From a virus: DNA of 61,457 nucleotides. The DNA lies in IMG/VR virus record IMGVR_UViG_3300037247_000747, positions 1 to 61,457 of that record, one strand, 5' to 3'. How positions within the stretch are numbered: position 1 is the first letter of the stretch; the number at the start of each line of letters is the position of its first letter. Position numbers and translations under genes: made by a program. This document shows, piece by piece, positions 9,028 to 17,740 of the stretch. The notes below the pieces were generated by a model, which saw nothing but the letters and a program-made list of their open reading frames with translations, was not told where the DNA came from and searched no databases.

Positions 9028-9434
9028 GAGAGCAAAGATCGATAGCAGAACTATCAGTTACAAAGAATGCCAGGTTTAGAACTTTGGGAGGCTTAAGCAT
9101 CACCAAAAGCAGGGATCTTACCAATGATGATGTGAGGAACCAGAACTATGATAACTATGGTCAGGCAGCATCTATGACTATTTCCCTGTTTCCTTCCACC
9201 ATAGGAGCTGCTTTTCAGTTTTTTGTAAGTACGGCAAGCCAAACTACTGATTTCGAACCGCCTGCAGGTGAGAGCTTTCTTGTGGACGGTACGGCTTACA
9301 CGGCAGGCAACCATGCGGATATATCAAATTCCTATGGTGATAAGTTTATGTTTAAGAGGGAAAAGGACAGTTCCGGCAATGGTATCTGGGTTGCTTATAC
9401 GATCCAGGGAGGCGTAAGTGACGGAGGGGCGTAA
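9024..9434 (+). CDS. Small beta-rich virion-type protein
   Basis: 136 residues, Thr/Ser/Gly-rich with alternating hydrophobic pattern, resembling head-decoration or fibre-associated proteins. No domain recognised. It precedes two larger beta proteins, so this stretch looks like a surface-decoration module. Confidence 0.6.
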   Translation: MREQRSIAELSVTKNARFRTLGGLSITKSRDLTNDDVRNQNYDNYGQAASMTISLFPSTIGAAFQFFVSTASQTTDFEPPAGESFLVDGTAYTAGNHADISNSYGDKFMFKREKDSSGNGIWVAYTIQGGVSDGGA

Positions 9435-9445
9435 AGGGGAGGTAA

Positions 9446-11026
9446 ATGGCTGAACTTCAAACAAATGGAGATTTTTCAGACATAACATTAGGCGCTGCAA
9501 AAGCTGTAACTCAGATTAGTAATGCTGATCCAGCAATCATCACGCTTGCGGCAAGTCATGGATATGTAGCTGGTAATTTTATTTATTTGGCAGATTTTGA
9601 CGAGTCTTTATTCCCTACTATTCTAAATGATCTGCCAGCAAGTCATGATTTTACTGGTGATGATACAGAAGATGGATGGACAATGCTTGGGTCACCCGCT
9701 ACCTGTGAAACGGATGCTGATAGTAAACTCACTGTCGTAGTGGATACAGTAGGTCAGGGTATTAATGTAGCACTGGATATTGTTGAGGGTACAATATATC
9801 GCATGTCTGTGCCTTTTACCATAACTGACAAAGAGAGTGGTAATGAGTGGGTAGCATTGTGGAGCGAGAACGATAATATTGAATTTTTATTCGGCACAAG
9901 TGACAATATATATGTCAATCGTAATGGTGACACTTGCTTTATTTTCTCAGGTAATGGAACCAAAGTTTTATATTTTAAAGCCCTTGACACAGTTATCGGG
10001 GAAACCCTTGTAATTGATTGTGATAAGGTGACAAACGGTTTTACATTTACTTTAGATAATCCCTTAATTCAAGAAGTTGCTAATCTTGATGGCAACGTAT
10101 ATGAATTAGGTACTTTTACTGGTGATACTGCTCCCTTGAGCAATTATGCTGGTGACTTAGATTTGTCTGGTTTAGCAGGAGTCACAAGCGCTGGAAACGC
10201 AAAACTTGTTACCCTTACTGATTGGACGGTAGGTGATGGTGTCGGGCCGTTTAGAAATGTTGGAGTAAAAAACTCTATCGACTTGCCTGTAAGTCATGAT
10301 TTTCTTGTGGCCGGTGATACTGGCGGTTGGAAGGTAGAGGAAAGTCCAACAGTGTGTGAAACGGATGCTGATGGAAAACTGTCTTTTACTCCATCTGCTT
10401 CTTGGGACGGAATTTGGACAAAAGTTTACATGACTCCGATGGATACACATCAACGCATAAGTTTTGATTTTACCATGTCCAATGCTAATGATGGCGAACT
10501 TGTGTTTGCATTTTGGGATGGTGGTTTTGAAATAACATCGGTAGCAGGGACAGGAGTTACACTTTCTGGCAACACTGTTATTTTAACTGAAAGTACCAGA
10601 GTAACTATTGATTGCAATTCTCCTTTTTTTGGGACTTGGACTCCTTTTAAGTTTTTAGCTTTTGGCTACGTAGATGGTTTCTCTTTTACAATTGCGAATT
10701 TTGTTACCGAGATAATATATGATCTAACTGTACAGGTCACAGGATCGCAATCCGCAGAGACAAGCTTATTGCAAGATGTGGCAGAAGTCAACGGCAAGAA
10801 ATACAAAATCTCTTTCGGTGTATCCGACCGCACAGCCGGGGGTGCAGCGCCCACAGCCGGTGGGGATGACGGTACAGAACAAATAGCAAACGGCTCGTAT
10901 AGTGAGGTTTTAACAGCAGTAGGGCCAGACAACTCGGGTCTAAAATTCTCAGATGGGTTTATTGGGAAAGTAGACGATTTATTAATCGAAAGCTTTGCGG
11001 GTGCAGCAATGCTATTGGGATTTTAA
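9446..11026 (+). CDS. Beta-sandwich repeat protein (carbohydrate-binding-like)
   Basis: 526 residues with a strong GGGGAGG ribosome site. Two internal modules are related. Each opens with LP-SHDF, a Gly/Asp stretch ending in GW, then a P-CETDAD-KL block, at about residues 62-95 and 279-312. Each is followed by about 100 residues of beta strands. A third divergent module ends the protein. The pattern suggests jelly-roll carbohydrate-binding domains displayed on the virion. Fold and ligand are inferred. A strong terminator follows at 11096-11157. Confidence 0.65.
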   Translation: MAELQTNGDFSDITLGAAKAVTQISNADPAIITLAASHGYVAGNFIYLADFDESLFPTILNDLPASHDFTGDDTEDGWTMLGSPATCETDADSKLTVVVDTVGQGINVALDIVEGTIYRMSVPFTITDKESGNEWVALWSENDNIEFLFGTSDNIYVNRNGDTCFIFSGNGTKVLYFKALDTVIGETLVIDCDKVTNGFTFTLDNPLIQEVANLDGNVYELGTFTGDTAPLSNYAGDLDLSGLAGVTSAGNAKLVTLTDWTVGDGVGPFRNVGVKNSIDLPVSHDFLVAGDTGGWKVEESPTVCETDADGKLSFTPSASWDGIWTKVYMTPMDTHQRISFDFTMSNANDGELVFAFWDGGFEITSVAGTGVTLSGNTVILTESTRVTIDCNSPFFGTWTPFKFLAFGYVDGFSFTIANFVTEIIYDLTVQVTGSQSAETSLLQDVAEVNGKKYKISFGVSDRTAGGAAPTAGGDDGTEQIANGSYSEVLTAVGPDNSGLKFSDGFIGKVDDLLIESFAGAAMLLGF

Positions 11027-11048
11027 TATGTAAATAAAAAACATAACG

Positions 11049-11080
11049 ACCTGATACCTCCTTAATTGAACGTATCAGGT
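11049..11080 (+). promoter_or_regulatory. Perfect 9-bp hairpin with ACCTCCTTA in arm and loop
   Basis: ACCTGATAC at 11049-11057 pairs perfectly with GTATCAGGT at 11072-11080. The 14-base loop continues the arm into ACCTCCTTA, which equals the anti-Shine-Dalgarno end of bacterial 16S rRNA. There is no U-run, so it is not itself a terminator. It may stabilise the mRNA 3' end. Confidence 0.55.
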
Positions 11081-11095
11081 TAGGCCAGTCACGCG

Positions 11096-11157
11096 AAAGC
11101 CTCACTGGGATTCGATTAACACGACAAAATTCGTGCGGATTCCAGTGAGGCTTTTTT
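11096..11157 (+). terminator. Rho-independent terminator
   Basis: AAAGCCTCACTGG at 11096-11108 pairs with CCAGTGAGGCTTT at 11142-11154, followed by further T residues. A small inner hairpin (CACGA/TCGTG) sits in the loop. It separates the small-gene block from the 11192 gene. Confidence 0.85.
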
Positions 11158-11191
11158 ATTTTTAACCATAACAACAGGGAGGTGAGAAACA

Positions 11192-11986
11192 ATGAGACAT
11201 GAACAGTTATCAATCGGAATAGCAACTATCAGAAGGTTGTTTTTCGGCAGTCGGAACGGACTCGCAGGAGTAGAGGTATCGGAAGCAGACATTCTTCCTG
11301 ATATTGTCACCAAGGAAAAGTTTGATTGCGCTCCTGCATGCAACAACGTCACAGGTGCAGCATGTGCCGGAACCGATGGGGCGGGACATTCAATGGTTTT
11401 CCCACGGACAGGGTTTGAGTTTTATAACATCGGGACTCAGACAGTCCTATGCCCACAGCTTGTAGCAACAGGCTTGGCGGTCGGTCTTGACGAAACTGAG
11501 GATGAAGGGATTGAGGTAAACCAGGGGGTTACAGCAAGGTCAAGGTCTGCATTTGTCATCGGCACATCTCTGGCGTTTTATGCGAAATTAAAATTTATCT
11601 TAGCGACCGTAGCCGACACAGACGACTGTGCCTTTGGCTTCAGAAAAGCAGAACCGCATGACGCGGCACTGGTTAACTACCTCGATTATGCTGTCCTGAA
11701 TGTCATCTCCGGAGACATTAAAATCGAAACTGATTTGAATAACGGCGGAACACCTACGGTTACTGACACAACGGACGATTGGGCTGACACCGAAGAACAT
11801 ACCCTTGAAATCTATGTCAGTGCGGAAGGAGTTGTAACATACAAAATAGATGGAGCGCCCCCGACTGTCACGGCTGCGTTTACCTTTGATGATGGAGATA
11901 CAGTGGTTCCTTTTTTCTACTTTCTCCATGCATCAACACCAGGCTCAGGCCCAATATGGACCGAATGGGAGGTAGGGCTTCAATAA
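11192..11986 (+). CDS. Lectin-like beta-sandwich virion protein
   Basis: 264 residues with a GGGAGGTGAG ribosome site. After a short N-terminal helix and a Cys-containing segment (CAPACNN), the bulk is strand-rich, with DDCAFGFRK, LEIYVSAEGVVTYKIDG and a terminal W-x-EWEVG. These resemble concanavalin-like lectin or decoration folds. It lies between a terminator and the scaffold gene, so it can be expressed as its own unit with the capsid genes. Function is inferred from shape and place only. Confidence 0.6.
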   Translation: MRHEQLSIGIATIRRLFFGSRNGLAGVEVSEADILPDIVTKEKFDCAPACNNVTGAACAGTDGAGHSMVFPRTGFEFYNIGTQTVLCPQLVATGLAVGLDETEDEGIEVNQGVTARSRSAFVIGTSLAFYAKLKFILATVADTDDCAFGFRKAEPHDAALVNYLDYAVLNVISGDIKIETDLNNGGTPTVTDTTDDWADTEEHTLEIYVSAEGVVTYKIDGAPPTVTAAFTFDDGDTVVPFFYFLHASTPGSGPIWTEWEVGLQ

Positions 11987-12062
11987 CAATTTTTTAGGGT
12001 GAATACCTGAGTTCAGGGCTCTTTTTAAGAATACCCAGGGCGAAGGCTCACAGGAGGCAACA

Positions 12063-13163
12063 ATGAGTATACCAGATAAAGTAGCAGCGCAGCTCAAGAA
12101 AGCCCAGGAGCTGCAAAAGAACATTGCACCAAAAGGGAACACAGACAAAGACCCTCTCACGCCGGATGATAAGAATACCTCTCCTGAATTAAAACCGGGA
12201 GATGCTCTTAAACCGGATGAGAATAAGTCGCAACCTGCTCCTTTAGAACCAACAGCAGAACCACTATCACCAGAACCAACAGCAGAACCGATCAAACCCG
12301 TAGAGACACCTGCGCCGGCTGATGATGAAAACAGCCAAACGTGGAAGCAGAAGCACAATGTCATAAAAGGCAAGTATGAAGCCGAAGTTCCACGACTGAA
12401 TACGCAGGTGACTCATCTTACCGGGCAGGTCAATTTTTTAAGCAATGAAAATCTTGGAGTGAAACAGCAACTTGAAACGGCTAATCGGCAGAATGTTGAA
12501 CTGCAAGTGGCGAAACCGGCAGAGTCGGATACAGTTAAACCCGGAAAACTGGACCCTGAAGCGTTTCGGACATTCGGGGATGAATTTGTGGGGCTGGCAG
12601 AGACATTGAACAACCTTTCGGGATCAGTAGGAGACCTGGAAGGCTCTGTTGGCTCTGTTCAATCTGTTCAAGCGGACGGCCAGAAGAAAGAGCGAGTAAA
12701 GTATAGGGATAAACTTACTGCACGAATTAAGGGTTTTGATGCCATAAACGATAGTCCGGGCTTTATCGGATACTTGCAGGCTAACCCCGTAATAAATTCC
12801 CAATTGCAGAGCTACAACGATCAGATGAACCACATCGAAGTTGCAAAGATTTTCAAGGGATATACCGACCAGGCAGGGGATACAATTATCCCTCCTGTCG
12901 AAGATCCAAAACCAACCCCAAACCCAGCTCCAGACCCGAAACTTTCACTGGAAAAAGTGTCCATTACTCCTGATGGTTCAGCGAGTCAAAGCTCAGTTCC
13001 GGACACACAGAAGCAGACTTACACAAAGGCGCAGATCAGCAAGTTTTACAATGATCAGCGAGAGGGAAAGTTCAAGGGTAAAGAGGATCAGGCTTGGGTG
13101 AAAAAAACACAGGCTGACATTTTAGCGGCTACTCGTGATGGCCGCATAATCGATAACTACTAA
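12063..13163 (+). CDS. Scaffolding protein
   Basis: 366 residues, highly charged and Pro/Glu/Lys-rich, with a disordered N-terminal third, a central coiled coil (LNTQVTHLTGQVNFLSNENL onward, about residues 110-150), a helical region and a C-terminal basic helical segment. This is the usual layout of phage scaffolds, which bind coat protein by the C-terminus and leave the procapsid. It sits directly upstream of the major capsid gene with its own AGGAGG ribosome site. No protease gene was recognised nearby, so the scaffold may exit intact, as in P22. Confidence 0.8.
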   Translation: MSIPDKVAAQLKKAQELQKNIAPKGNTDKDPLTPDDKNTSPELKPGDALKPDENKSQPAPLEPTAEPLSPEPTAEPIKPVETPAPADDENSQTWKQKHNVIKGKYEAEVPRLNTQVTHLTGQVNFLSNENLGVKQQLETANRQNVELQVAKPAESDTVKPGKLDPEAFRTFGDEFVGLAETLNNLSGSVGDLEGSVGSVQSVQADGQKKERVKYRDKLTARIKGFDAINDSPGFIGYLQANPVINSQLQSYNDQMNHIEVAKIFKGYTDQAGDTIIPPVEDPKPTPNPAPDPKLSLEKVSITPDGSASQSSVPDTQKQTYTKAQISKFYNDQREGKFKGKEDQAWVKKTQADILAATRDGRIIDNY

Positions 13164-13197
13164 CTTAACCGCCTTTCCTGGTGGTTAAGAGGAAAGG
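13164..13197 (+). promoter_or_regulatory. Alternative hairpins at the capsid ribosome site
   Basis: CTTAACCGCC (13164-13173) pairs with GGTGGTTAAG (13180-13189), leaving the downstream AGGAAAGGAG free. The alternative helix CCTTTCCT (13172-13179) with AGGAAAGG (13190-13197) is also perfect and covers part of the Shine-Dalgarno. The two cannot coexist. Pairing is seen in the sequence; a switch function is inferred. Confidence 0.6.
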
Positions 13198-13206
13198 AGA
13201 TAAACT

Positions 13207-14130
13207 ATGGTACCAGCAGCAGCAGGAACCCCGCAATACAGCGGTAATTTTATACCTGAAATTTGGTCAGGCAACCTTTTGGTGAAATACTACGCATTAT
13301 CCGTATTCCCAGGAATCGCCAATACCAAGTATGAAGGTGAGATCAAAGAGCAGGGCGACGTCATTAATATCAGGACAACGGCTGATGTCGTAATCAATAC
13401 GCACGTTAAAAATCAGAAGCTTGACTTACAGCATCCTGACAACCCAATGATTACTTTTCCGATCAGAAAAGCCCTGTCTTTCTCGTTTATCTGTAACGAC
13501 ATCGACAAGCACCAGTCTGATATCGACTTGATGGGAGACTGGTCCAGAGATGCCGGTGAGAAGATGAGGATTGCTATTGATGAGCTTGGCCTTGGCGATG
13601 TGTACGCTGATGCACATGCTGACAATATCGGATCTACGGCAGGTCATGAGTCCGGCAGTTACAACATGGGCGTTAGTGGTACTCCTAAAATCATATCTAA
13701 GGAGAACATCCTTGAATATACCATTGATTACGGGACCATACTTGATGAACATGATGTGCCGGATGATAGCCGTTGGACTACTTTCCCGGCGTGGATGTCC
13801 AACCTGCTCAAGAAGTCCGACATTAAAGACGTTTCCATGACCGGTGATTCCAAAAGTTCTATCCGTCATGGCCGTTTGGGTATGATCGATACCCTGGAGC
13901 TTTTCAAGTCAAACAAAATCAAAAAGGTAACGGATGGTAGCTATACTGTCTACTATCCCATGGCAGGCCATAAGGATGCGATCTCGTTTGCAGCCCAGAT
14001 GACCCAAATGGATACTTTGAAGGCACAGACCACATTCGGACAGATCGTGCGAGGCTTGAATGTGTTTGATTATAAGGTTCTCAAACCGGAAGCACTTGTG
14101 ACCGGATACGTGCGTAAAGGCACAGGTTAA
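13207..14130 (+). CDS. Major capsid protein (HK97-like fold)
   Basis: 307 residues. The N-terminus has the pattern of P22-like podovirus coat proteins: PQYSGNFIPEIWSGNLLVKYYALSVFPGIAN, then GDVINIRTTADVVIN. A long helix at about residues 95-125 (ADARDAGEKMRIAIDELGL region) is the likely spine helix. The axial domain covers about 165-280, with GMIDTLELFKSNKI and GHKDAISFAAQM. It is the shell protein, following the scaffold as expected. A strong ribosome site lies in a switchable hairpin. A truncated paralogue is encoded at 7630-8115. Confidence 0.9.
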   Translation: MVPAAAGTPQYSGNFIPEIWSGNLLVKYYALSVFPGIANTKYEGEIKEQGDVINIRTTADVVINTHVKNQKLDLQHPDNPMITFPIRKALSFSFICNDIDKHQSDIDLMGDWSRDAGEKMRIAIDELGLGDVYADAHADNIGSTAGHESGSYNMGVSGTPKIISKENILEYTIDYGTILDEHDVPDDSRWTTFPAWMSNLLKKSDIKDVSMTGDSKSSIRHGRLGMIDTLELFKSNKIKKVTDGSYTVYYPMAGHKDAISFAAQMTQMDTLKAQTTFGQIVRGLNVFDYKVLKPEALVTGYVRKGTG

Positions 14131-14161
14131 ACTTTAACCGTTTAGCATTAGGCTAACACCC

Positions 14162-14183
14162 TGGAGGGTGTAAAAGCCCTCCA
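14162..14183 (+). terminator. Hairpin after the capsid gene
   Basis: TGGAGGG (14162-14168) pairs with CCCTCCA (14177-14183), followed by TGTTTCTT. It is a moderate terminator or attenuator that would keep capsid transcripts above those of downstream genes. Confidence 0.6.
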
Positions 14184-14226
14184 TGTTTCTTAGCTCTTAA
14201 CTCTTATAAGTATAAGGAGAAAAAAG

Positions 14227-14712
14227 ATGAGTGTTATCAATTTGACAGGAGGGCTCGGCAACGGCCTTCCATCTTCAGCGGAGGGTAGAACCTTCAAGCT
14301 GGTAAAAGAGATAGATTTTGCGGTGGCTCTTGTGGAAAAGGAGTCTGCCCTTGCAGCAGGAGACATTATTAATGTTTTTAATATTCCGGCAGGGACCATT
14401 GTTCAATTCGCCCAGATTATGCCGGTTAAAGACAATGCCGTGAGCCCTGCCAGCGCAATTGAGTTGGATCTTGGCTTTACATCTTCACCTGAATCCGACC
14501 CAGACAACTTTGTCGATGGGTATGATGCAACAGTGAATACCGCTCACGGTGTGCCTATTCTTACGGTGGCGGGGTACGCCTTGATAGACACAACTCTTGA
14601 CTTGGAAATTCAAGCCCTTACGGGTGTGCTTTCCACAGGCAAGGTTATGATAACGGCTCTTCTTGTTGATCTTGCCGTTACAGAGGCGCTCAAAGCGGGT
14701 TTAATCGCATAA
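14227..14712 (+). CDS. Probable capsid decoration/stabilisation protein
   Basis: 161 residues, beta-rich and compact, directly downstream of the major capsid gene with an AAGGAG ribosome site. The sequence pattern (AAGDIINVFNIPAGTIVQFAQI and later LDLEIQALTG) resembles small head proteins of podoviruses. Assigned mainly by position and composition. Confidence 0.65.
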   Translation: MSVINLTGGLGNGLPSSAEGRTFKLVKEIDFAVALVEKESALAAGDIINVFNIPAGTIVQFAQIMPVKDNAVSPASAIELDLGFTSSPESDPDNFVDGYDATVNTAHGVPILTVAGYALIDTTLDLEIQALTGVLSTGKVMITALLVDLAVTEALKAGLIA

Positions 14713-14724
14713 CAAACATTTAAC

Positions 14725-14744
14725 CAGGGGGAGCAATCCCCCTG
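14725..14744 (+). promoter_or_regulatory. GNRA-capped 8-bp hairpin
   Basis: CAGGGGGA and TCCCCCTG form a perfect stem closed by GCAA, a GNRA tetraloop. There is no U-run after it. Likely an mRNA-stabilising or attenuating structure between two head genes. Confidence 0.6.
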
Positions 14745-14765
14745 CAATAAAAGAGGAAAGTAACC

Positions 14766-15308
14766 ATGGAAAAGAAGCGATATCTTAAAAAAGTAACAAA
14801 CGGTGTTGTGTTTACCTTTGACGCAACCCTTTCCAAACGGACAGACATGATTGAGATCCCACAGGCAGAGGCAGAATGGAGGATAGGAGGTTGCAAGGGG
14901 CAAGCTCCTACAATCATCAATCCGGCTGTTTCGCAGAGTGCTGTAGACATAGTCAACAGTATGGACGAACCCAGGCAAAAGGAAGTTTATAAACTGCTCA
15001 AAGCAAAATTTGAGCCTGCCCCTGCCCCTGAACTTATACCGGATGGAGATCCTGAAAGCCAGATTCCTGCGCCTCCGGAGGCTCCGCAGATCCTTGAGCC
15101 TGGTAAAGATGAAGACCTGGAAAAAAAGGCTGATTCCATCGACAAGCCTGTTGATGAAATGACTAAAGCAGAGCTTCAGGTTTATGCCCAGATCGTTCAC
15201 ACGACTAACCTTGACCCGGACACCATGAAAAAAGAACCAATGCTTGAGGCTGTTAAGGAACTGGATGTTAAAAAGGCAAAACGAGATGCAGCACAGGCAG
15301 CAGCATGA
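14766..15308 (+). CDS. Head-associated protein with C-terminal HeH/SAP-like helix
   Basis: 180 residues. The N-terminal 60 are beta and resemble short phage head-completion proteins. A Pro/Glu/Ala-rich linker follows at about 80-120. The C-terminus (MTKAELQVYAQIVHTTNLDPDTMKKEPMLEAVKEL in effect) looks like a HeH/SAP nucleic-acid-binding helix-extension-helix. It may link capsid to DNA. The HeH resemblance is by eye. Confidence 0.6.
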   Translation: MEKKRYLKKVTNGVVFTFDATLSKRTDMIEIPQAEAEWRIGGCKGQAPTIINPAVSQSAVDIVNSMDEPRQKEVYKLLKAKFEPAPAPELIPDGDPESQIPAPPEAPQILEPGKDEDLEKKADSIDKPVDEMTKAELQVYAQIVHTTNLDPDTMKKEPMLEAVKELDVKKAKRDAAQAAA

Positions 15309-15342
15309 TCGTCGAGATCCATCATCGATGGTTCTGGTGATT

Positions 15343-15396
15343 ATGGCCAGCACCGCTAAAATTAACGAGTGGCGCCGGAAGGAAAAAAATAAATAA
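15343..15396 (+). CDS. 17-codon basic peptide
   Basis: A tiny open frame rich in Lys/Arg whose TAA overlaps the ATG of the next gene (TAATG). Its 3' end carries the GGAAGG ribosome site of that gene. It may only be a coupling leader. Confidence 0.25.
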   Translation: MASTAKINEWRRKEKNK

Positions 15397-16076
15397 TGAA
15401 AGTATCCGAGTTAATCATAAGGGCCGCAAAAAAGTACGGGGATTATGACGAGAATGGCAGCACTGATGATGAGAAGTACGATAGGATAAAAGTCGAAGAC
15501 TGGCTTGAATATTATCTTGCTGCCCTCAGTCAGCTTGTCCTTGTACGTCCTGATGTCAACATAGCGACAGGCCCCATAAAGCTTGTTGCCGGCACAAAGC
15601 AAACCATTCCTTCAGACGGTTTAAGGTTTATCGATATATCAAGGAATTTGGGCGATGATGGCCTTACTCCCGGTACTCCTGTTACACCCATAGATCGATA
15701 TGTGATGGATGAACTTATTTCTACCTGGCATTCGGCCACAGGGGAAACCTCTATAGACAATTATATGTTTGACCTGAAAACACCCAAAATATTTTTTAAC
15801 ACACCTCCGGTTCATGCTACCACTGACGTTTATGTGGATATGAATTACTCAAAATCGTTCGATGAAGTCCTTATAGATGATATCGAGACAGATGATATTG
15901 AATGTGATGATACTTTCATCAACCCCGTAGAAGATTGGATGATGAAAAGCGCCTATGAGATCGATACGGATTCCCCGGTAAACTGGAACCGGTCTATCAA
16001 GTATGAGGAATCTTTTTACAGGGGCCTCGGCATTGAATTTAAATCGAGCGCAATGATATCTACAAAGAGGAAATAA
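15396..16076 (+). CDS. Head-tail adaptor (DUF6682-like)
   Basis: 226 residues. The N-terminal helices carry the pattern VEDWLEYYLAALSQLVLVRPD, then LVAGTKQTIPSDGLRFIDISRNLGDDG and a Trp-His motif. I associate this with the DUF6682-type adaptor of short-tailed phages, which sits below the portal. It overlaps the next gene by one base (TAATG). Family name is from memory of the motif; role from position is firmer. Confidence 0.75.
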   Translation: MKVSELIIRAAKKYGDYDENGSTDDEKYDRIKVEDWLEYYLAALSQLVLVRPDVNIATGPIKLVAGTKQTIPSDGLRFIDISRNLGDDGLTPGTPVTPIDRYVMDELISTWHSATGETSIDNYMFDLKTPKIFFNTPPVHATTDVYVDMNYSKSFDEVLIDDIETDDIECDDTFINPVEDWMMKSAYEIDTDSPVNWNRSIKYEESFYRGLGIEFKSSAMISTKRK

Positions 16077-16726
16077 TGACTACCTTTGAGACTTTCAGGG
16101 AGTACCTGCAGGAATATGTTTTTAAATGCCCTAAATCAGTTGTTATTAAGGCTATTCGGAATGCCTGTATAGAGTTCTGCGATCGGACCTGGATTATAGA
16201 AACCGATGCAGACGATGTATCCGTTCTTGAGGATACTGATGAATATACCCTTTCTTTTGATGGTGCTTTATATACTCCCGTATCGATCCAAAAAGCCTTT
16301 ATGGATGAAACTCAGCTTCCGGTTACGTCTAAAAGGTTTCTGGATCAGACCGTACCAAACTGGGAGATCCTCACAGCAAAAACCATATCAGCCTGCTTTC
16401 TCACCATTCAAAACAAATTAAGAGTGTATCCAACCCCTGAGGAAGATCAGGATGATGATATCGACACTCTGAAAGTAATCGTCAAGCCCACGATTGCAGC
16501 AGTAGAGATAGATGATTTTATCTATGATGAATATCGTGAAGTTATCACATGGGGGGCTTTGGCAGAGCTTCAGGATGTGCCCGGAAAGCCATGGTCTAAG
16601 ATTAAAGATGCAGCAAAAAACAGGGTTAGGTTCAGCAAGGCCATGGACAACACATCAAGCAAGGTAACCAGGGGTAAAACAAACGCGAATGCTCTTGCCG
16701 ATTATTCGGGCAGTTCATTCTTTTAG
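16076..16726 (+). CDS. Second head-tail connector/adaptor protein
   Basis: 216 residues. Features typical of podovirus adaptor proteins: an N-terminal helical pair with CPKSVVIKAIRNACIEFCDRTW, central beta strands and a C-terminal block YDEYREVITWGALAELQDVPGKPW followed by a helix. This block is common in tail-knob connector proteins. It ends in TAG, which confirms amber as a normal stop in this genome. It lies between the first adaptor and a fibre-like protein. Confidence 0.7.
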   Translation: MTTFETFREYLQEYVFKCPKSVVIKAIRNACIEFCDRTWIIETDADDVSVLEDTDEYTLSFDGALYTPVSIQKAFMDETQLPVTSKRFLDQTVPNWEILTAKTISACFLTIQNKLRVYPTPEEDQDDDIDTLKVIVKPTIAAVEIDDFIYDEYREVITWGALAELQDVPGKPWSKIKDAAKNRVRFSKAMDNTSSKVTRGKTNANALADYSGSSFF

Positions 16727-16735
16727 GGGGTTTTT

Positions 16736-17740
16736 ATGAATCAGCAAGTATTTGTAAATCATTTCAGCACGACTTTGGCTGCGGATATAAATTCTACTGT
16801 TACAGCTTTGCAGCTTACCTCTGCAACCGGAGCCCCCACAATCGCAAATGGTGATTGGTGGATGCTGCACCTGGTAGACACTGATGGAGCTAAAGAGATT
16901 GTCAAGGTAACTGCCAGAACGGGAGTAAATTGCACGATTGTAAGAGCCCAGGAGGGGACAACCAATGTTTCCCATACCCTTACGCCTGTGACTGTTGTTC
17001 AAAGCAGGCTTACGGCTGAAAGCACTCAAGACTTTGAGGATGCCAAAAGGCAAATATCAGACCTGGATGGTGATACAAAAATTCAGGTGGAAGAATCGGA
17101 TGATGAAGATGTTATCCGGCTTGACGTAGCAGGCTCAGAGATAGCCAAGGTGAATTCAACAGGGATAGTTCTTTCTCAAGGGAAAGCCATCACAGATAGT
17201 GATGGCGATACTAAAATCCAACTGGAAGAGGGTGCCGATGATGACACTATCAGGTTTGATGCAGCAGGCTCAGAGAAAGCAATAATCGATTCTGCCGGAA
17301 TGAAAGTAAATTCAAACAGGGTTATTGAGGGGGCCGCTATAGCTACACCCATAGTACAAAGAACTATTTCTGTTTACATACAAAATGGGGTAGGCGCGGC
17401 TACTCTTAAATGTACTGTGATTCCTCAATTTAATGGAGACAGTATAGCCACAAGTGGTGATATAGCAGTAGGGGGTGATGATGGGCATTATACACTTATT
17501 ACTGACGATATTTTAAGTATAGCATATGCAGGTCTTTCAGGTAAAGTATTAGGGGTATTATCCACAAATGTTTATTCAAACTGCGGAACAAATTTAGATT
17601 GTGATGCTTCGGACGTGGGTGATGATCTACAAATTAATTTTTATGCACCAGGTGACGCATCCGGATCAACCATTGATCTTACAACTTTAGTAGATACAGG
17701 AACTATAACTGTACTAATAACATATATAACAGATGCTTAA
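16736..17740 (+). CDS. Short fibre or tail appendage protein with duplicated beta module
   Basis: 334 residues. The first 90 residues carry the fibre-anchor pattern around IVRAQEGTTN...VVQSRLTAES, seen in N-terminal domains of podovirus head or tail fibres. A 45-residue module is duplicated: DLDGDTKIQVEES...IRLDVAGSEIA...S and DSDGDTKIQLEEG...IRFDAAGSEKA...S. The C-terminal 140 residues form a beta domain. Likely a particle appendage attached near the adaptor ring. Confidence 0.65.
   Translation: MNQQVFVNHFSTTLAADINSTVTALQLTSATGAPTIANGDWWMLHLVDTDGAKEIVKVTARTGVNCTIVRAQEGTTNVSHTLTPVTVVQSRLTAESTQDFEDAKRQISDLDGDTKIQVEESDDEDVIRLDVAGSEIAKVNSTGIVLSQGKAITDSDGDTKIQLEEGADDDTIRFDAAGSEKAIIDSAGMKVNSNRVIEGAAIATPIVQRTISVYIQNGVGAATLKCTVIPQFNGDSIATSGDIAVGGDDGHYTLITDDILSIAYAGLSGKVLGVLSTNVYSNCGTNLDCDASDVGDDLQINFYAPGDASGSTIDLTTLVDTGTITVLITYITDA

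Noticed and set aside
14610-15353. Long leftward frame opposite the head genes
   Set aside because: Antisense to two well-supported rightward genes, with no ribosome site and a shadow-like composition.
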